DNA from: an uncultured Kouleothrix sp.
GTDB taxonomy: Bacteria > Chloroflexota > Chloroflexia > Chloroflexales > Roseiflexaceae
Direction of reading: 5' to 3'
NCBI GenBank assembly: GCA_937858455.1
Contig: CALLYN010000137.1
Span: forward strand, 1-6,630
Length of the DNA: 6,630 nucleotides
The first letter of the stretch is position 1; every line of letters begins with the position of its first letter. A model generated the notes under the pieces. That model saw only the letters and a list, made by a program, of their open reading frames with translations. It ran no database searches and was not told where the DNA came from. Shown piece after piece: positions 1 to 6,328 of the stretch. The translations under genes were made by a program, and so were the position numbers.

Positions 1-164
1 TGGCCCGGCTGGCGCTGCTGGCGCCGCTGCTGGGCATTGCCGCCGCCGGCGCGCTGGCGTTTCTCGCCGTGCTGCGGCTGCTCGGCGGGCTCGACGCGCA
101 GGATCGGCGCCAGCTGGCCCAGATGAAGCTGCCGCTGAAGCGCTGGCTGCTGCGAATACTCTGA
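1..164 (+). CDS. C-terminal fragment of a membrane protein, probably a polysaccharide flippase (5' partial)
   Basis: Reading from base 3, an open frame runs from the left edge to TGA 162-164, giving 53 visible residues. It begins with a long hydrophobic segment rich in Leu, Ala and Gly (about residues 1-28), which fits a last transmembrane helix. It ends with a basic amphipathic tail containing LDAQDRRQLAQMKLP and RWLLRIL. A final helix followed by a short 'D..xL..m.lP' cytoplasmic tail is typical, from memory, of Wzx/MurJ-like flippases of the MOP superfamily (polysaccharide biosynthesis family), which move lipid-linked sugars across the cytoplasmic membrane. The glycosyltransferase 14 bases downstream supports this. 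Another multi-spanning protein, such as an O-antigen polymerase, remains possible because only the tail is visible. That it is coding is fairly sure; the family is a reasoned guess. Confidence 0.6.
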   Translation, partial: ARLALLAPLLGIAAAGALAFLAVLRLLGGLDAQDRRQLAQMKLPLKRWLLRIL

Positions 165-178
165 TCTGCGGACGATAT

Positions 179-1417
179 ATGCGCGTTCTCATCCTCGGCC
201 TCGGCGGCGTCAGCCGCAACTTCCGCAACTGGCCCGAGCGCACGCTTGGCCAGGCGCTGGTGCGCGCCGGCCACGAGGTTCACGCGATCACCTACTGGCA
301 GCCCGAGTCGCCGCACCTCGGGCTCGCAGCGCGCGAGGAGACGATCGACGGCATCCGGGTGCACCGGGTGCGCCCGCAGTTCTGGCCGGCCCGCGACCTG
401 CTGGCGGCGCTGCGCGGCCTGCCGCGCCCCGACGTGGCCCACATCATGCACCCGCGCAACGTGCTGGCCTGGCAGGCCGTGCGCTGGCTGAAGCGGCGCG
501 GCGTGCCGGTGGTGTGGACGTGGCTCGGCCCGTTCCACGACCGCTGGCTCATCGCCGACCGCGAGCGGCCCTACGAGCACCAGCCGCACCCCGAGTGGCT
601 GATCTACCGCCCCGGCGAGGCGCTGCGCCGCAGCCTGCGCGACGGCCGGCTGCGCGAGAATTTTCGCAACTACGCCATCCACCAGCCGCTGCGCCACGTC
701 GACGCGTTCATCCCCTGCTCGCGCCACGAGGCCGAGGTGCTGGCCACGCTGGGCTTCGGCGAGCGGCCCAGCAGCGTGGTGCCGCTGTGGCTCGACATGG
801 AGTTCATGCGCGGCCCGGCGCCCGCGCTGGCGCTGCCGCTCACCCGGCCGATCATCCCGTATATCGGCCAGCTCACCGTGCGCAAGTGCTACGACATGGT
901 GATCGAAGCCATGCCCGCCGTCGTCGCGCGCTTCCCGCAGGCGTCGTTCGTGTTCGTCACGCACAACCCCGAGGGCCGCGCCAACCTCCAGCGCATGGCC
1001 GCCGAGCGCGGCGTCGCGGCCAACCTGCACTTCCTCGGCACCATCAGCGAAGAAGAAAAGCTCGCGCTGCTGCGCGCCAGCGACGTGCTGCCATTTCCCT
1101 CGCGCTACGAAGGCTTTGGGCTGCCGCTGCTCGAAGGCATGGCCGCCGGCACCCCGGTGGTCAGCACCGACATCCCGGTGGTCGACGAGATCGTGCGCGA
1201 CGGCGAGAACGGCCTGCTGGTGCCCTACGACGACGCCGGCGCGCTGGCGCGGGCCATGCTGGCGCTGCTGGAAGACCCGGCGCTGCGGGCGCGCGTGGTT
1301 GCCGGCGGCACCAAAACGATCGCCGAACGCTTCGATCCCGATCAGCTCGCGGCGCAGGTGGTTACGGTTTACAATAGTGTGCGCGCCGCCGTATCAGGAA
1401 AATATCATACGTCATAG
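179..1417 (+). CDS. GT4-type (GT-B fold) glycosyltransferase, 412 aa
   Basis: Predicted cytoplasmic retaining glycosyltransferase that moves a sugar from a nucleotide-sugar donor to a growing glycan; donor and acceptor cannot be told from sequence. The N-terminal Rossmann half opens with MRVLILGLGGVS and a GHEVHAITY strand (residues 31-39). The C-terminal donor-binding half starts near residue 222 with IPYIGQL, followed by R235-K236, which matches the usual basic donor-contact position; Cys237 stands where GT4 enzymes normally have Gly. The EX7E signature is E311-GFGLPLL-E319, followed by GMAAGTPVVSTDIP and the DGENGLLVP loop (341-349). Length is normal and no signal peptide or membrane helix is seen. 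ATG 179 was chosen because it gives the canonical start; only a weak GGA at 170-172 precedes it. The 14-base gap after the flippase-like gene suggests co-transcription. Family assignment is firm, substrate unknown. Confidence 0.93.
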   Translation: MRVLILGLGGVSRNFRNWPERTLGQALVRAGHEVHAITYWQPESPHLGLAAREETIDGIRVHRVRPQFWPARDLLAALRGLPRPDVAHIMHPRNVLAWQAVRWLKRRGVPVVWTWLGPFHDRWLIADRERPYEHQPHPEWLIYRPGEALRRSLRDGRLRENFRNYAIHQPLRHVDAFIPCSRHEAEVLATLGFGERPSSVVPLWLDMEFMRGPAPALALPLTRPIIPYIGQLTVRKCYDMVIEAMPAVVARFPQASFVFVTHNPEGRANLQRMAAERGVAANLHFLGTISEEEKLALLRASDVLPFPSRYEGFGLPLLEGMAAGTPVVSTDIPVVDEIVRDGENGLLVPYDDAGALARAMLALLEDPALRARVVAGGTKTIAERFDPDQLAAQVVTVYNSVRAAVSGKYHTS

Positions 1418-1419
1418 AT

Positions 1420-1448
1420 TTGACAAGCGTATATGGATTGAGTATCAT
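1420..1448 (+). promoter_or_regulatory. Sigma70-type promoter TTGACA-N17-TATCAT
   Basis: A perfect -35 hexamer TTGACA lies at 1420-1425. A 17-base spacer, the optimal length, separates it from TATCAT at 1443-1448, which matches TATAAT at five of six positions. It starts two bases after the stop codon of the first glycosyltransferase, in a stretch clearly less GC-rich than the surrounding genes. Transcription would begin near 1455 and read into the second glycosyltransferase with a leader of about 90 bases before TTG 1546. Eleven of twelve consensus bases at ideal spacing is very unlikely by chance in DNA this GC-rich. Use in vivo is inferred. Confidence 0.65.
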
Positions 1449-1545
1449 GCCCGAACGATTTTCATCGCTCTCTACAACTTCTCGCGTCTCACAACCATCC
1501 GCAGCAGATCTGCCCGGCCGCGGCGCCAGCAGCACAACAACGTCG

Positions 1546-2793
1546 TTGAAACGATTACTGTACGTCATACCGCGCTATGCTCGTGATCTGATGGGTAACC
1601 GCATTCACACCGAGGTTATCCATCACTGGCAGTCACAGCAGATCGACGTCGACATTTTGTGCTTCGATGCCACGGTTGGCCACGCCACGCACGAAATCCT
1701 CGACGGCATCCCGGTGTACCGGCTGCCAATCAGCCGATCGTTGGCCGAGAAAGTGCTGAACCGCGCGGCCGACCCGCTGGTGCACTACCCGTACTTCCCT
1801 GGCCTGTTCCGCGCGTACCGGCAGTTTCTCGCGCAGCATCGGTATGATTTTGCGCACGTCGAAACCGCGTTCCCGTTGGGCGTGGTGGCCAGCCGCATGC
1901 CCGCTGGCCTGCACCCGCCATTTGCCGTCACGCTGCCCGGCGCCGATGTTATGGGCGAGCCGGCCTACGACTACGGCTACGGCCGGTATGCCAGCGTGCG
2001 CCGGCTGCTGAAAGGCGTCTGGCGCGAGGCCGCGCTGATCCGCGCCGACTCGCGCTACATCCGCAGGCGCGCAATCGAGCTTGGCTGCCCACCCGAGCGC
2101 GTCGTCGCAATTCCCTACAACATCACCGACGGCGACTATCCGCCGGACGGCCGGCCCACGGCCGCGCTGGCATCCGAGGCGCGCGCCGCAGTGCTCGCGC
2201 GCCACAGCCTGCCGCCCCAGGCGCGGATTGTCCTGAGCCTTTCGCGCCTGCATCCTTTCAAAGGGGTGGAGTTCCTGGTAAAGGCCGCCCCAGCGGTGCT
2301 GGCCGCAGCGCCCGACACCTACTTTGTGATTGTGGGGCCACGCCGCAGCACGCCGCGCTTCGGCGACTACGCCGGATATCTCGAGCAGATCGCGCGGGAA
2401 CAAAACGTGGCCGCGCGCGTCTTACTCATAGGCGCGCTTCCCCACGAGCAGGTTCCACAGTACATGGCTGCCGCAGACGCGGTGGTGGTGCCGTCGGTGA
2501 TCGAAGCGCTCAACCGGGTGGCGATCGAGGCGGCGGCGCTCGGCACCCCCGCGGTGGTGACGCGCACGACCGGTATTAGCGAGTATATGGCCGAATGTGG
2601 GTATGGGCTCGTGGTGGAACCTCGCTCGCCCGAGTCGATCGCCGCAGCCCTGCGCGTGCTGCTGACCGACCCGGATCGCAAGGCCGCAGCCGGGGCGCGC
2701 GGCCCCGCCATGGCCGCGCAGTTTCGCTCGGAGCGCATCGCCGCCGAGCTGCTGGCGAGCTACCAGCAGGCGCTGGCGGCGCCAACCAGCTAG
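1546..2793 (+). CDS. GT4-type glycosyltransferase, 415 aa from TTG 1546 (alternative starts ATG 1447, TTG 1420)
   Basis: Predicted cytoplasmic GT-B glycosyltransferase of the GT4 type; the sugar specificity is not readable. Numbered from TTG 1546, the N-terminal strand is MKRLLYVIPRYARD. The donor-binding half starts with VLSLSRLHPFKG (about residues 229-240), with R234 and K239 in the usual donor-contact positions. VPSVIEALNRVAIEAAALG carries the EX7E pair E320 and E328, followed by a GTPAVVT strand and GISEYM. The in-frame codons upstream (1420-1545) would add a Ser/Thr-rich, low-complexity stretch with unusually AT-rich third positions, and the codons at 1420 and 1447 overlap the -35 and -10 boxes of a strong promoter. 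I therefore favour TTG 1546, although no clear Shine-Dalgarno precedes it. ATG 1447 (448 aa) has a weak GGA nine bases ahead. Family is firm, start uncertain. Confidence 0.9.
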   Translation: MKRLLYVIPRYARDLMGNRIHTEVIHHWQSQQIDVDILCFDATVGHATHEILDGIPVYRLPISRSLAEKVLNRAADPLVHYPYFPGLFRAYRQFLAQHRYDFAHVETAFPLGVVASRMPAGLHPPFAVTLPGADVMGEPAYDYGYGRYASVRRLLKGVWREAALIRADSRYIRRRAIELGCPPERVVAIPYNITDGDYPPDGRPTAALASEARAAVLARHSLPPQARIVLSLSRLHPFKGVEFLVKAAPAVLAAAPDTYFVIVGPRRSTPRFGDYAGYLEQIAREQNVAARVLLIGALPHEQVPQYMAAADAVVVPSVIEALNRVAIEAAALGTPAVVTRTTGISEYMAECGYGLVVEPRSPESIAAALRVLLTDPDRKAAAGARGPAMAAQFRSERIAAELLASYQQALAAPTS

Positions 2794-2803
2794 CGCCAAG
2801 GCA

Positions 2804-2844
2804 GCGGCGAGCAGCTTCGCCGCCGCACCGGCCGGCCCGGCCGG
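2804..2844 (+). other. Two adjacent short GC hairpins after the second glycosyltransferase
   Basis: The first has a 7-bp stem, GCGGCGA at 2804-2810 pairing with TCGCCGC at 2817-2823, around a 6-base loop. The second pairs CCGGCC at 2828-2833 with GGCCGG at 2839-2844 around a 5-base loop. Neither is followed by a T-run, so they are poor intrinsic terminators. They could be weak terminators or transcript-stabilising ends, or may simply reflect the high GC content. Confidence 0.25.
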
Positions 2845-2870
2845 CAATTCGTGCGATTGCACATTCCTTA

Positions 2871-2878
2871 GGGAGGAG
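2871..2878 (+). promoter_or_regulatory. Strong Shine-Dalgarno for the lipoprotein gene
   Basis: GGGAGGAG ends four bases before ATG 2883. It fixes that ATG as the start, even though the same frame is open for nearly 290 bases upstream inside the preceding glycosyltransferase gene. It is much stronger than anything ahead of the glycosyltransferases here, suggesting a high translation rate for the lipoprotein. Confidence 0.8.
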
Positions 2879-2882
2879 CTTT

Positions 2883-3851
2883 ATGAATTCACTACGCCAC
2901 TGGATACCACGCGCCGCCGCGCTGCTCGCGCTGCTCGCCGCCCTGGCTGCGTGCGGCACGGCGCCAACTGCCCAGAGCCAGTCGGGTACGGTGGGCGACG
3001 CGCGTCCGGCCGAGAACAGCGCGCTCGACCAAGATCTGCTGCGCCAGGTCGACGCACAGATCGCCGCCGGGAAAGCCCGCGGCGACGATGTCTCGTCGGC
3101 CCAGGATCTGCGCGACTCGGCCGTGAGCCTGGCGCAGAAGGGCAGCGCCGCCGAGGCCAACGGCAACCTCAAGCTGGCCGCCCAGCTCGTCGGCGTGCTG
3201 CGCCCGCTCGGCGATGCGCCCACCGCCGCGCCGGCCAAGCCCATCGCCAGGGCGCCCAAGCCGGCCGCCAGCGGCGATGAGCAGGGCACCACGCTGCTCG
3301 ACGCCAAGTTCGACACCGACCAGGCGATCGCGGGCTGGGAGCTGGTTGGCCCGAGCATCCCCGACGGCAAACCGCTCTGGAAGGTCGTCGACGGCACGCT
3401 GATGCAGCAGGGCGTCGAGGGCGTGATCACCTCCGACGAGCAGACCGGCCTGGTAACCGGCGACCCGAGCTGGCGCGATGTGACCGTGCGCGTGAGCGCG
3501 CTGGCGCGCGACACCCGCGAGCTGGGCGTGATTGTGCGCCAGCAGGGCCAGAGCTTCTACCGCTTCCGCGCGCTGGTGTTCGGCACCGGCACGAACCAGG
3601 GCAACCTCATCCTCGAAAAGGTCGTCGATGGCAATGCTACGCAGCTCGCCAGCTTCGACGGCCCCGAGCTGAATGGCGACACCTGGTACACCCTGGCGGT
3701 CAGCGCGCGCGGCTCGACGCTGCGCTGCTATGTGAATGGTAAGCTGGTGGGCAGCGCCGACGACGCAACGCTGAGCGCGGGCCGCGCCGGGGTGAGCACG
3801 CTGGCGATGAATGGCGCGTTCTTCACAAACCTACAGGTTATCGGGAGGTAA
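2883..3851 (+). CDS. Exported lipoprotein with C-terminal jelly-roll (LamG/DUF1080-like) domain, 322 aa
   Basis: Residues 1-24 form a lipoprotein signal peptide: a basic start (R5, R10), a Leu/Ala core and the lipobox L21-A22-A23-C24. Cys24 would be lipidated, anchoring the protein on the outer face of the membrane. Residues 45-108 are charged and probably helical; 110-130 are a Pro/Ala-rich linker. Residues 135-322 resemble a concanavalin A-like beta sandwich: DAKFDTD near the start, W166 and D170-G171, SWRDVTVRV (196-204), LGVIVRQ (214-220), FYRFR (225-229), DTWYTLAVSARG (266-277), YVNGKLVG (283-290) and a closing FFTNLQV. That strand pattern is typical of LamG and DUF1080-type domains, which often bind or cleave glycans, but I see no catalytic residues I can name. 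The position inside a glycan locus suggests a role at the surface polysaccharide. The next gene is translationally coupled. Exact function unknown. Confidence 0.85.
   Translation: MNSLRHWIPRAAALLALLAALAACGTAPTAQSQSGTVGDARPAENSALDQDLLRQVDAQIAAGKARGDDVSSAQDLRDSAVSLAQKGSAAEANGNLKLAAQLVGVLRPLGDAPTAAPAKPIARAPKPAASGDEQGTTLLDAKFDTDQAIAGWELVGPSIPDGKPLWKVVDGTLMQQGVEGVITSDEQTGLVTGDPSWRDVTVRVSALARDTRELGVIVRQQGQSFYRFRALVFGTGTNQGNLILEKVVDGNATQLASFDGPELNGDTWYTLAVSARGSTLRCYVNGKLVGSADDATLSAGRAGVSTLAMNGAFFTNLQVIGR
3843..3849 (+). promoter_or_regulatory. Shine-Dalgarno overlapping the lipoprotein stop codon
   Basis: GGGAGGT spans the last codons and the first base of TAA 3849-3851, and its GGAGG core lies five bases before GTG 3854. 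It decides the GTG start of the propeller gene. A ribosome finishing the lipoprotein would uncover and reuse the site, so the two proteins are probably made in linked amounts. Confidence 0.8.
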
Positions 3852-3853
3852 CT

Positions 3854-6199
3854 GTGCGCATACTGCAAGCAACATCCAGCCCATTCCGCCACGTGCGCGT
3901 TCTCGCCGGGCTGCTGATGGCCATGGCCCTGTTTCTGATACCCGCCGCCCGGCCGCCGGCCACGCAGGCGCTGGGTAAGATCATCGACCAGCAGAATATT
4001 TCGAATACCGGCACAGTGCAATCCGAGGCGCCGCAGATCTCGATCGGCGGCGGCGTGATCGGCACCAGCTGGGGCGAGCGCACCGAGCTCACGAATGGCA
4101 AGGTCGGCACCGATACCACCGCCATCGGCACGCCATTCCCAAGCCCCACCTTTTTCAATGTGTTCGGCACCAAGGTCGCCTTCCAGTGGCCCGATACCGC
4201 TATGGACGCGAGCGGCAACATGCACGTGGCCTACATCGAGGGCAACAGCATCTACTACAAGATCAAGCCCAAGGGCGGCTCGCTTAGCTCGCCGCGCTTC
4301 GTGGCGAACAGCGACTTCCCCAACCCCGTGCGCATCGCCGTCGGCGGCGACGGCACGATCTGGGTGGTGTGGCGCAATAGCAGCGGCAGCTCGGTGTTCT
4401 ACAAGCGCTCGAACGACGGCGTCAAGTGGACCAACGGCAGCGACGGCGGCATTGTGGCCACCGAGGGCGGCAACATGGCCTCGCCCGATGTGGCAGTCGG
4501 CCCCGACAACATCGCCCACGTCAGCTGGTACGACGTTGGCGGCACCTACCGCGGCGAGGTTCGCATAGCCGACTGGAACGGCACCAAGTTCAGCACCAGC
4601 AGCGCCACCACCGACGGCGGCGGCGACGCCACCTACGACGCCGACCCCGCGATCACGGTCGACCCGCAAAACACGCTGCACGCGGTCTGGCGCAAGAAGC
4701 TGAACGCCAACGGCACCAACTGGGCGATCTACTACGCCCGCCGGCCCGCCGGCAGCGGCTGGCAAAACTACACCAACATCGCTATCACCAATGGCGATGC
4801 GAAGTACCAGCCCGAGATCGGCACCGACCAGGCGAGCAACCTGTATGTCACCTACTCCACCCCGCTGAATGCCAATCAGCGCCAGGTGATCTTCTGGGGC
4901 AAGACGCCCACAGGCCAGTGGGACGGCCCGCTGCCGCTGCCGCTGGTCGGCTGGGATAGCCGTAGCGCAGTAACCGGCAGCAACGGCGACGCGCACATCC
5001 TGTACCAGACCGAGAAGCGCTCGGACCAGGGCGAGATCCAGTACGTGCGCGTGGCGTTCGCCTCGAGCGCCAGCATCGGCGCGACGCCCAAGATCGACGG
5101 CGGCAGCCCGAACAACCGCGACCCGCTCAGCGTCTCGTTTGAAGGCGTCTCCGGCGACCCGAAAGAGATCCGCTGGCGCTGGGGCGCCGCGCCAAGCGAC
5201 GCGGCCAGCGACTCGAACGGCTGGCAGACTTTCACCAACCCGATCTCGATCGGCCTGCCCGCGAACATCGACAAAACCGTGTGCCAGAACCTGACGCTGT
5301 TCACGCAGGTGCGCAACGGCACGCTGGTGCAGACCACCGCCTCGCAGGTGTCGCTGCAGTTCGACAAAGAAGCCCAGGCCAATGTGGTCGTCGAGAACCC
5401 GTTCCTGGCCGGCCTACCCAAGGCCACCGGCGCGCAGACCTCCGACCCGTACACGAGCGCCACCGACGGCGCCTACGACGGCGACCCCGGCTATACGCGC
5501 ATGCCGCAGTTCTTCCTGAGCATCACGAACAACAACGACTGCAGCGGCCTGGCGTCGTTCATCGTGCCGGCGAGCAGCACCAGCGACGTGATCAGCAACG
5601 GCAGCTACGAGAAGCGCGTGACCTTGCCGCAGGGCAGTTTCCCGAACCCCGGCACGAAGATGCGCGTCGACGTGGTGGTGTCGGATCGGCTGGGCAATAT
5701 CACAAACTACCCGAACGACATCATCTACGACCCGGCCAACACCAACCAGAACGGCACGCCGAACACCGACGGCCTGCCGGTGCTGGCGAATGGCGGCAGC
5801 GTCGCGGCCGACAACGTCAACAGCATCATCCGCAAGCTCACGTTCCAGAACATCAGCGTGAACGACACGGTGTACGGCCAGTTCGAGAACCTGCCGGCCG
5901 GCCGCCAGTTCTGGGGCGCGTGGATCGCCAACTCGACCACCCCGGTGGCGAACCCGAACTCGGCGAACCTGCAGTGGTTCCCGGTGCACGTGCCCACGCC
6001 CGGCGCAAGCTTCACGCTCACCTGGAACCTGTTCAACGGCATCGCGCCCGACCAGCGCACGACCGGTACCTACTACATCTACGTCAAGTTCCTCGACGGC
6101 GCCGGCAATGCCACGGTCAACACGCTGCCCGCAGCCCAGGCGCAGCTCTCGGCCGGGTTTAGCGTCCCGACGCTGTACCTGACGCCGATCACCAAGTAG
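3854..6199 (+). CDS. Secreted seven-bladed propeller protein with C-terminal Ig-like segments, 781 aa
   Basis: The N-terminus is a Sec-type signal peptide: Arg at 2, 12 and 15, a hydrophobic core at about 16-32, and a likely cut after A39 (T-Q-A). Residues 56-402 hold a strand motif of the type '(H/W)V.(W/Y)' about every 50 residues: near 69-73, 123-127, 169-173, 221-225, 275-279, 330-334 and 380-384. Most follow a D/G-x-x-(G/N) turn. This fits a seven-bladed sialidase-like propeller; one degenerate Asp box, SNDGVKW, is at 186-192. Residues 413-503, 509-627 and 645-757 look like three beta-sandwich segments, the last two closing with SDRLGNIT and LDGAGNAT, as in bacterial Ig-like domains. The only cysteines are C477 and C563, so one disulfide is possible. 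The protein ends with LYLTPITK. No sialidase arginine triad or other active site is recognised. Probable role: surface or secreted binding of glycan or protein. Architecture likely, function unknown. Confidence 0.85.
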   Translation: MRILQATSSPFRHVRVLAGLLMAMALFLIPAARPPATQALGKIIDQQNISNTGTVQSEAPQISIGGGVIGTSWGERTELTNGKVGTDTTAIGTPFPSPTFFNVFGTKVAFQWPDTAMDASGNMHVAYIEGNSIYYKIKPKGGSLSSPRFVANSDFPNPVRIAVGGDGTIWVVWRNSSGSSVFYKRSNDGVKWTNGSDGGIVATEGGNMASPDVAVGPDNIAHVSWYDVGGTYRGEVRIADWNGTKFSTSSATTDGGGDATYDADPAITVDPQNTLHAVWRKKLNANGTNWAIYYARRPAGSGWQNYTNIAITNGDAKYQPEIGTDQASNLYVTYSTPLNANQRQVIFWGKTPTGQWDGPLPLPLVGWDSRSAVTGSNGDAHILYQTEKRSDQGEIQYVRVAFASSASIGATPKIDGGSPNNRDPLSVSFEGVSGDPKEIRWRWGAAPSDAASDSNGWQTFTNPISIGLPANIDKTVCQNLTLFTQVRNGTLVQTTASQVSLQFDKEAQANVVVENPFLAGLPKATGAQTSDPYTSATDGAYDGDPGYTRMPQFFLSITNNNDCSGLASFIVPASSTSDVISNGSYEKRVTLPQGSFPNPGTKMRVDVVVSDRLGNITNYPNDIIYDPANTNQNGTPNTDGLPVLANGGSVAADNVNSIIRKLTFQNISVNDTVYGQFENLPAGRQFWGAWIANSTTPVANPNSANLQWFPVHVPTPGASFTLTWNLFNGIAPDQRTTGTYYIYVKFLDGAGNATVNTLPAAQAQLSAGFSVPTLYLTPITK

Positions 6200-6214
6200 C
6201 GGGCCGCGGCCACT

Positions 6215-6248
6215 CTCGCCCCCGGGCGCGCCATAGCGCGGGGGCGAG
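6215..6248 (+). terminator. Strong GC hairpin just after the propeller gene
   Basis: CTCGCCCCCG at 6215-6224 pairs perfectly with CGGGGGCGAG at 6239-6248 (10 bp, nearly all G-C). The 14-base interior contains a further CGC/GCG match. It lies 15 bases past TAG 6197-6199, where a transcription terminator is expected. There is no T-run after it, so it is not a textbook intrinsic terminator; it may instead protect the 3' end or cause pausing. Confidence 0.45.
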
Positions 6249-6277
6249 GGCACACCCCAACTCGGCAGAGCCTCGAC

Positions 6278-6310
6278 GAGAGCCTGGGAAGCATGGCATC
6301 CCAGGCTCTC
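6278..6310 (+). terminator. Perfect 12-bp inverted repeat between the propeller gene and the next gene
   Basis: GAGAGCCTGGGA at 6278-6289 pairs with TCCCAGGCTCTC at 6299-6310 without mismatch, around the 9-base loop AGCATGGCA, which can itself form two more G-C pairs after one A-A mismatch. It is the longest perfect inverted repeat I see in the gaps of this window. The right arm ends 18 bases before ATG 6329 and no T-run follows. It may be a second terminator element, a leader structure of the next gene, or a protein-binding site. Confidence 0.45.
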
Positions 6311-6328
6311 ACTCGATCGAACACAGCT

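Noticed and set aside
1370..1375. TACAAT as a possible -10 box near the end of the first glycosyltransferase
   Set aside because: No acceptable -35 lies 16-18 bases upstream, and a much better promoter is found at 1420-1448.
514..1377. Plus-strand frame of 287 codons inside the first glycosyltransferase
   Set aside because: The product is Arg/Ala/Pro-rich low complexity in an alternative frame of a gene with a clear EX7E motif.
1456..1467. Small CGAT/ATCG hairpin after the promoter as a possible riboswitch or attenuator
   Set aside because: Only four base pairs; no conserved riboswitch motif or terminator-antiterminator pairing is visible in the leader.
1116..1586. Plus-strand frame of 156 codons bridging the first glycosyltransferase and the gap
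   Set aside because: The first two-thirds are an out-of-frame Arg/Cys/Trp-rich shadow; no start signal and no recognisable domain.
2595..2882. Upstream extension of the lipoprotein frame into the second glycosyltransferase
   Set aside because: It would bury the signal peptide 96 residues inside the protein and ignore the strong GGGAGGAG before ATG 2883.
2576..3514. Minus-strand open frame (312 codons) opposite the lipoprotein gene
   Set aside because: Ser/Ala/Arg-rich product without motifs, antisense to a gene supported by lipobox and Shine-Dalgarno.
3728..4996. Long minus-strand open frame (422 codons) opposite the propeller gene
   Set aside because: It is antisense to a well-supported gene with signal peptide, repeats and ribosome binding site. 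Its product is Val/Ala/Gly-rich low complexity, a common artefact of GC-rich coding DNA.
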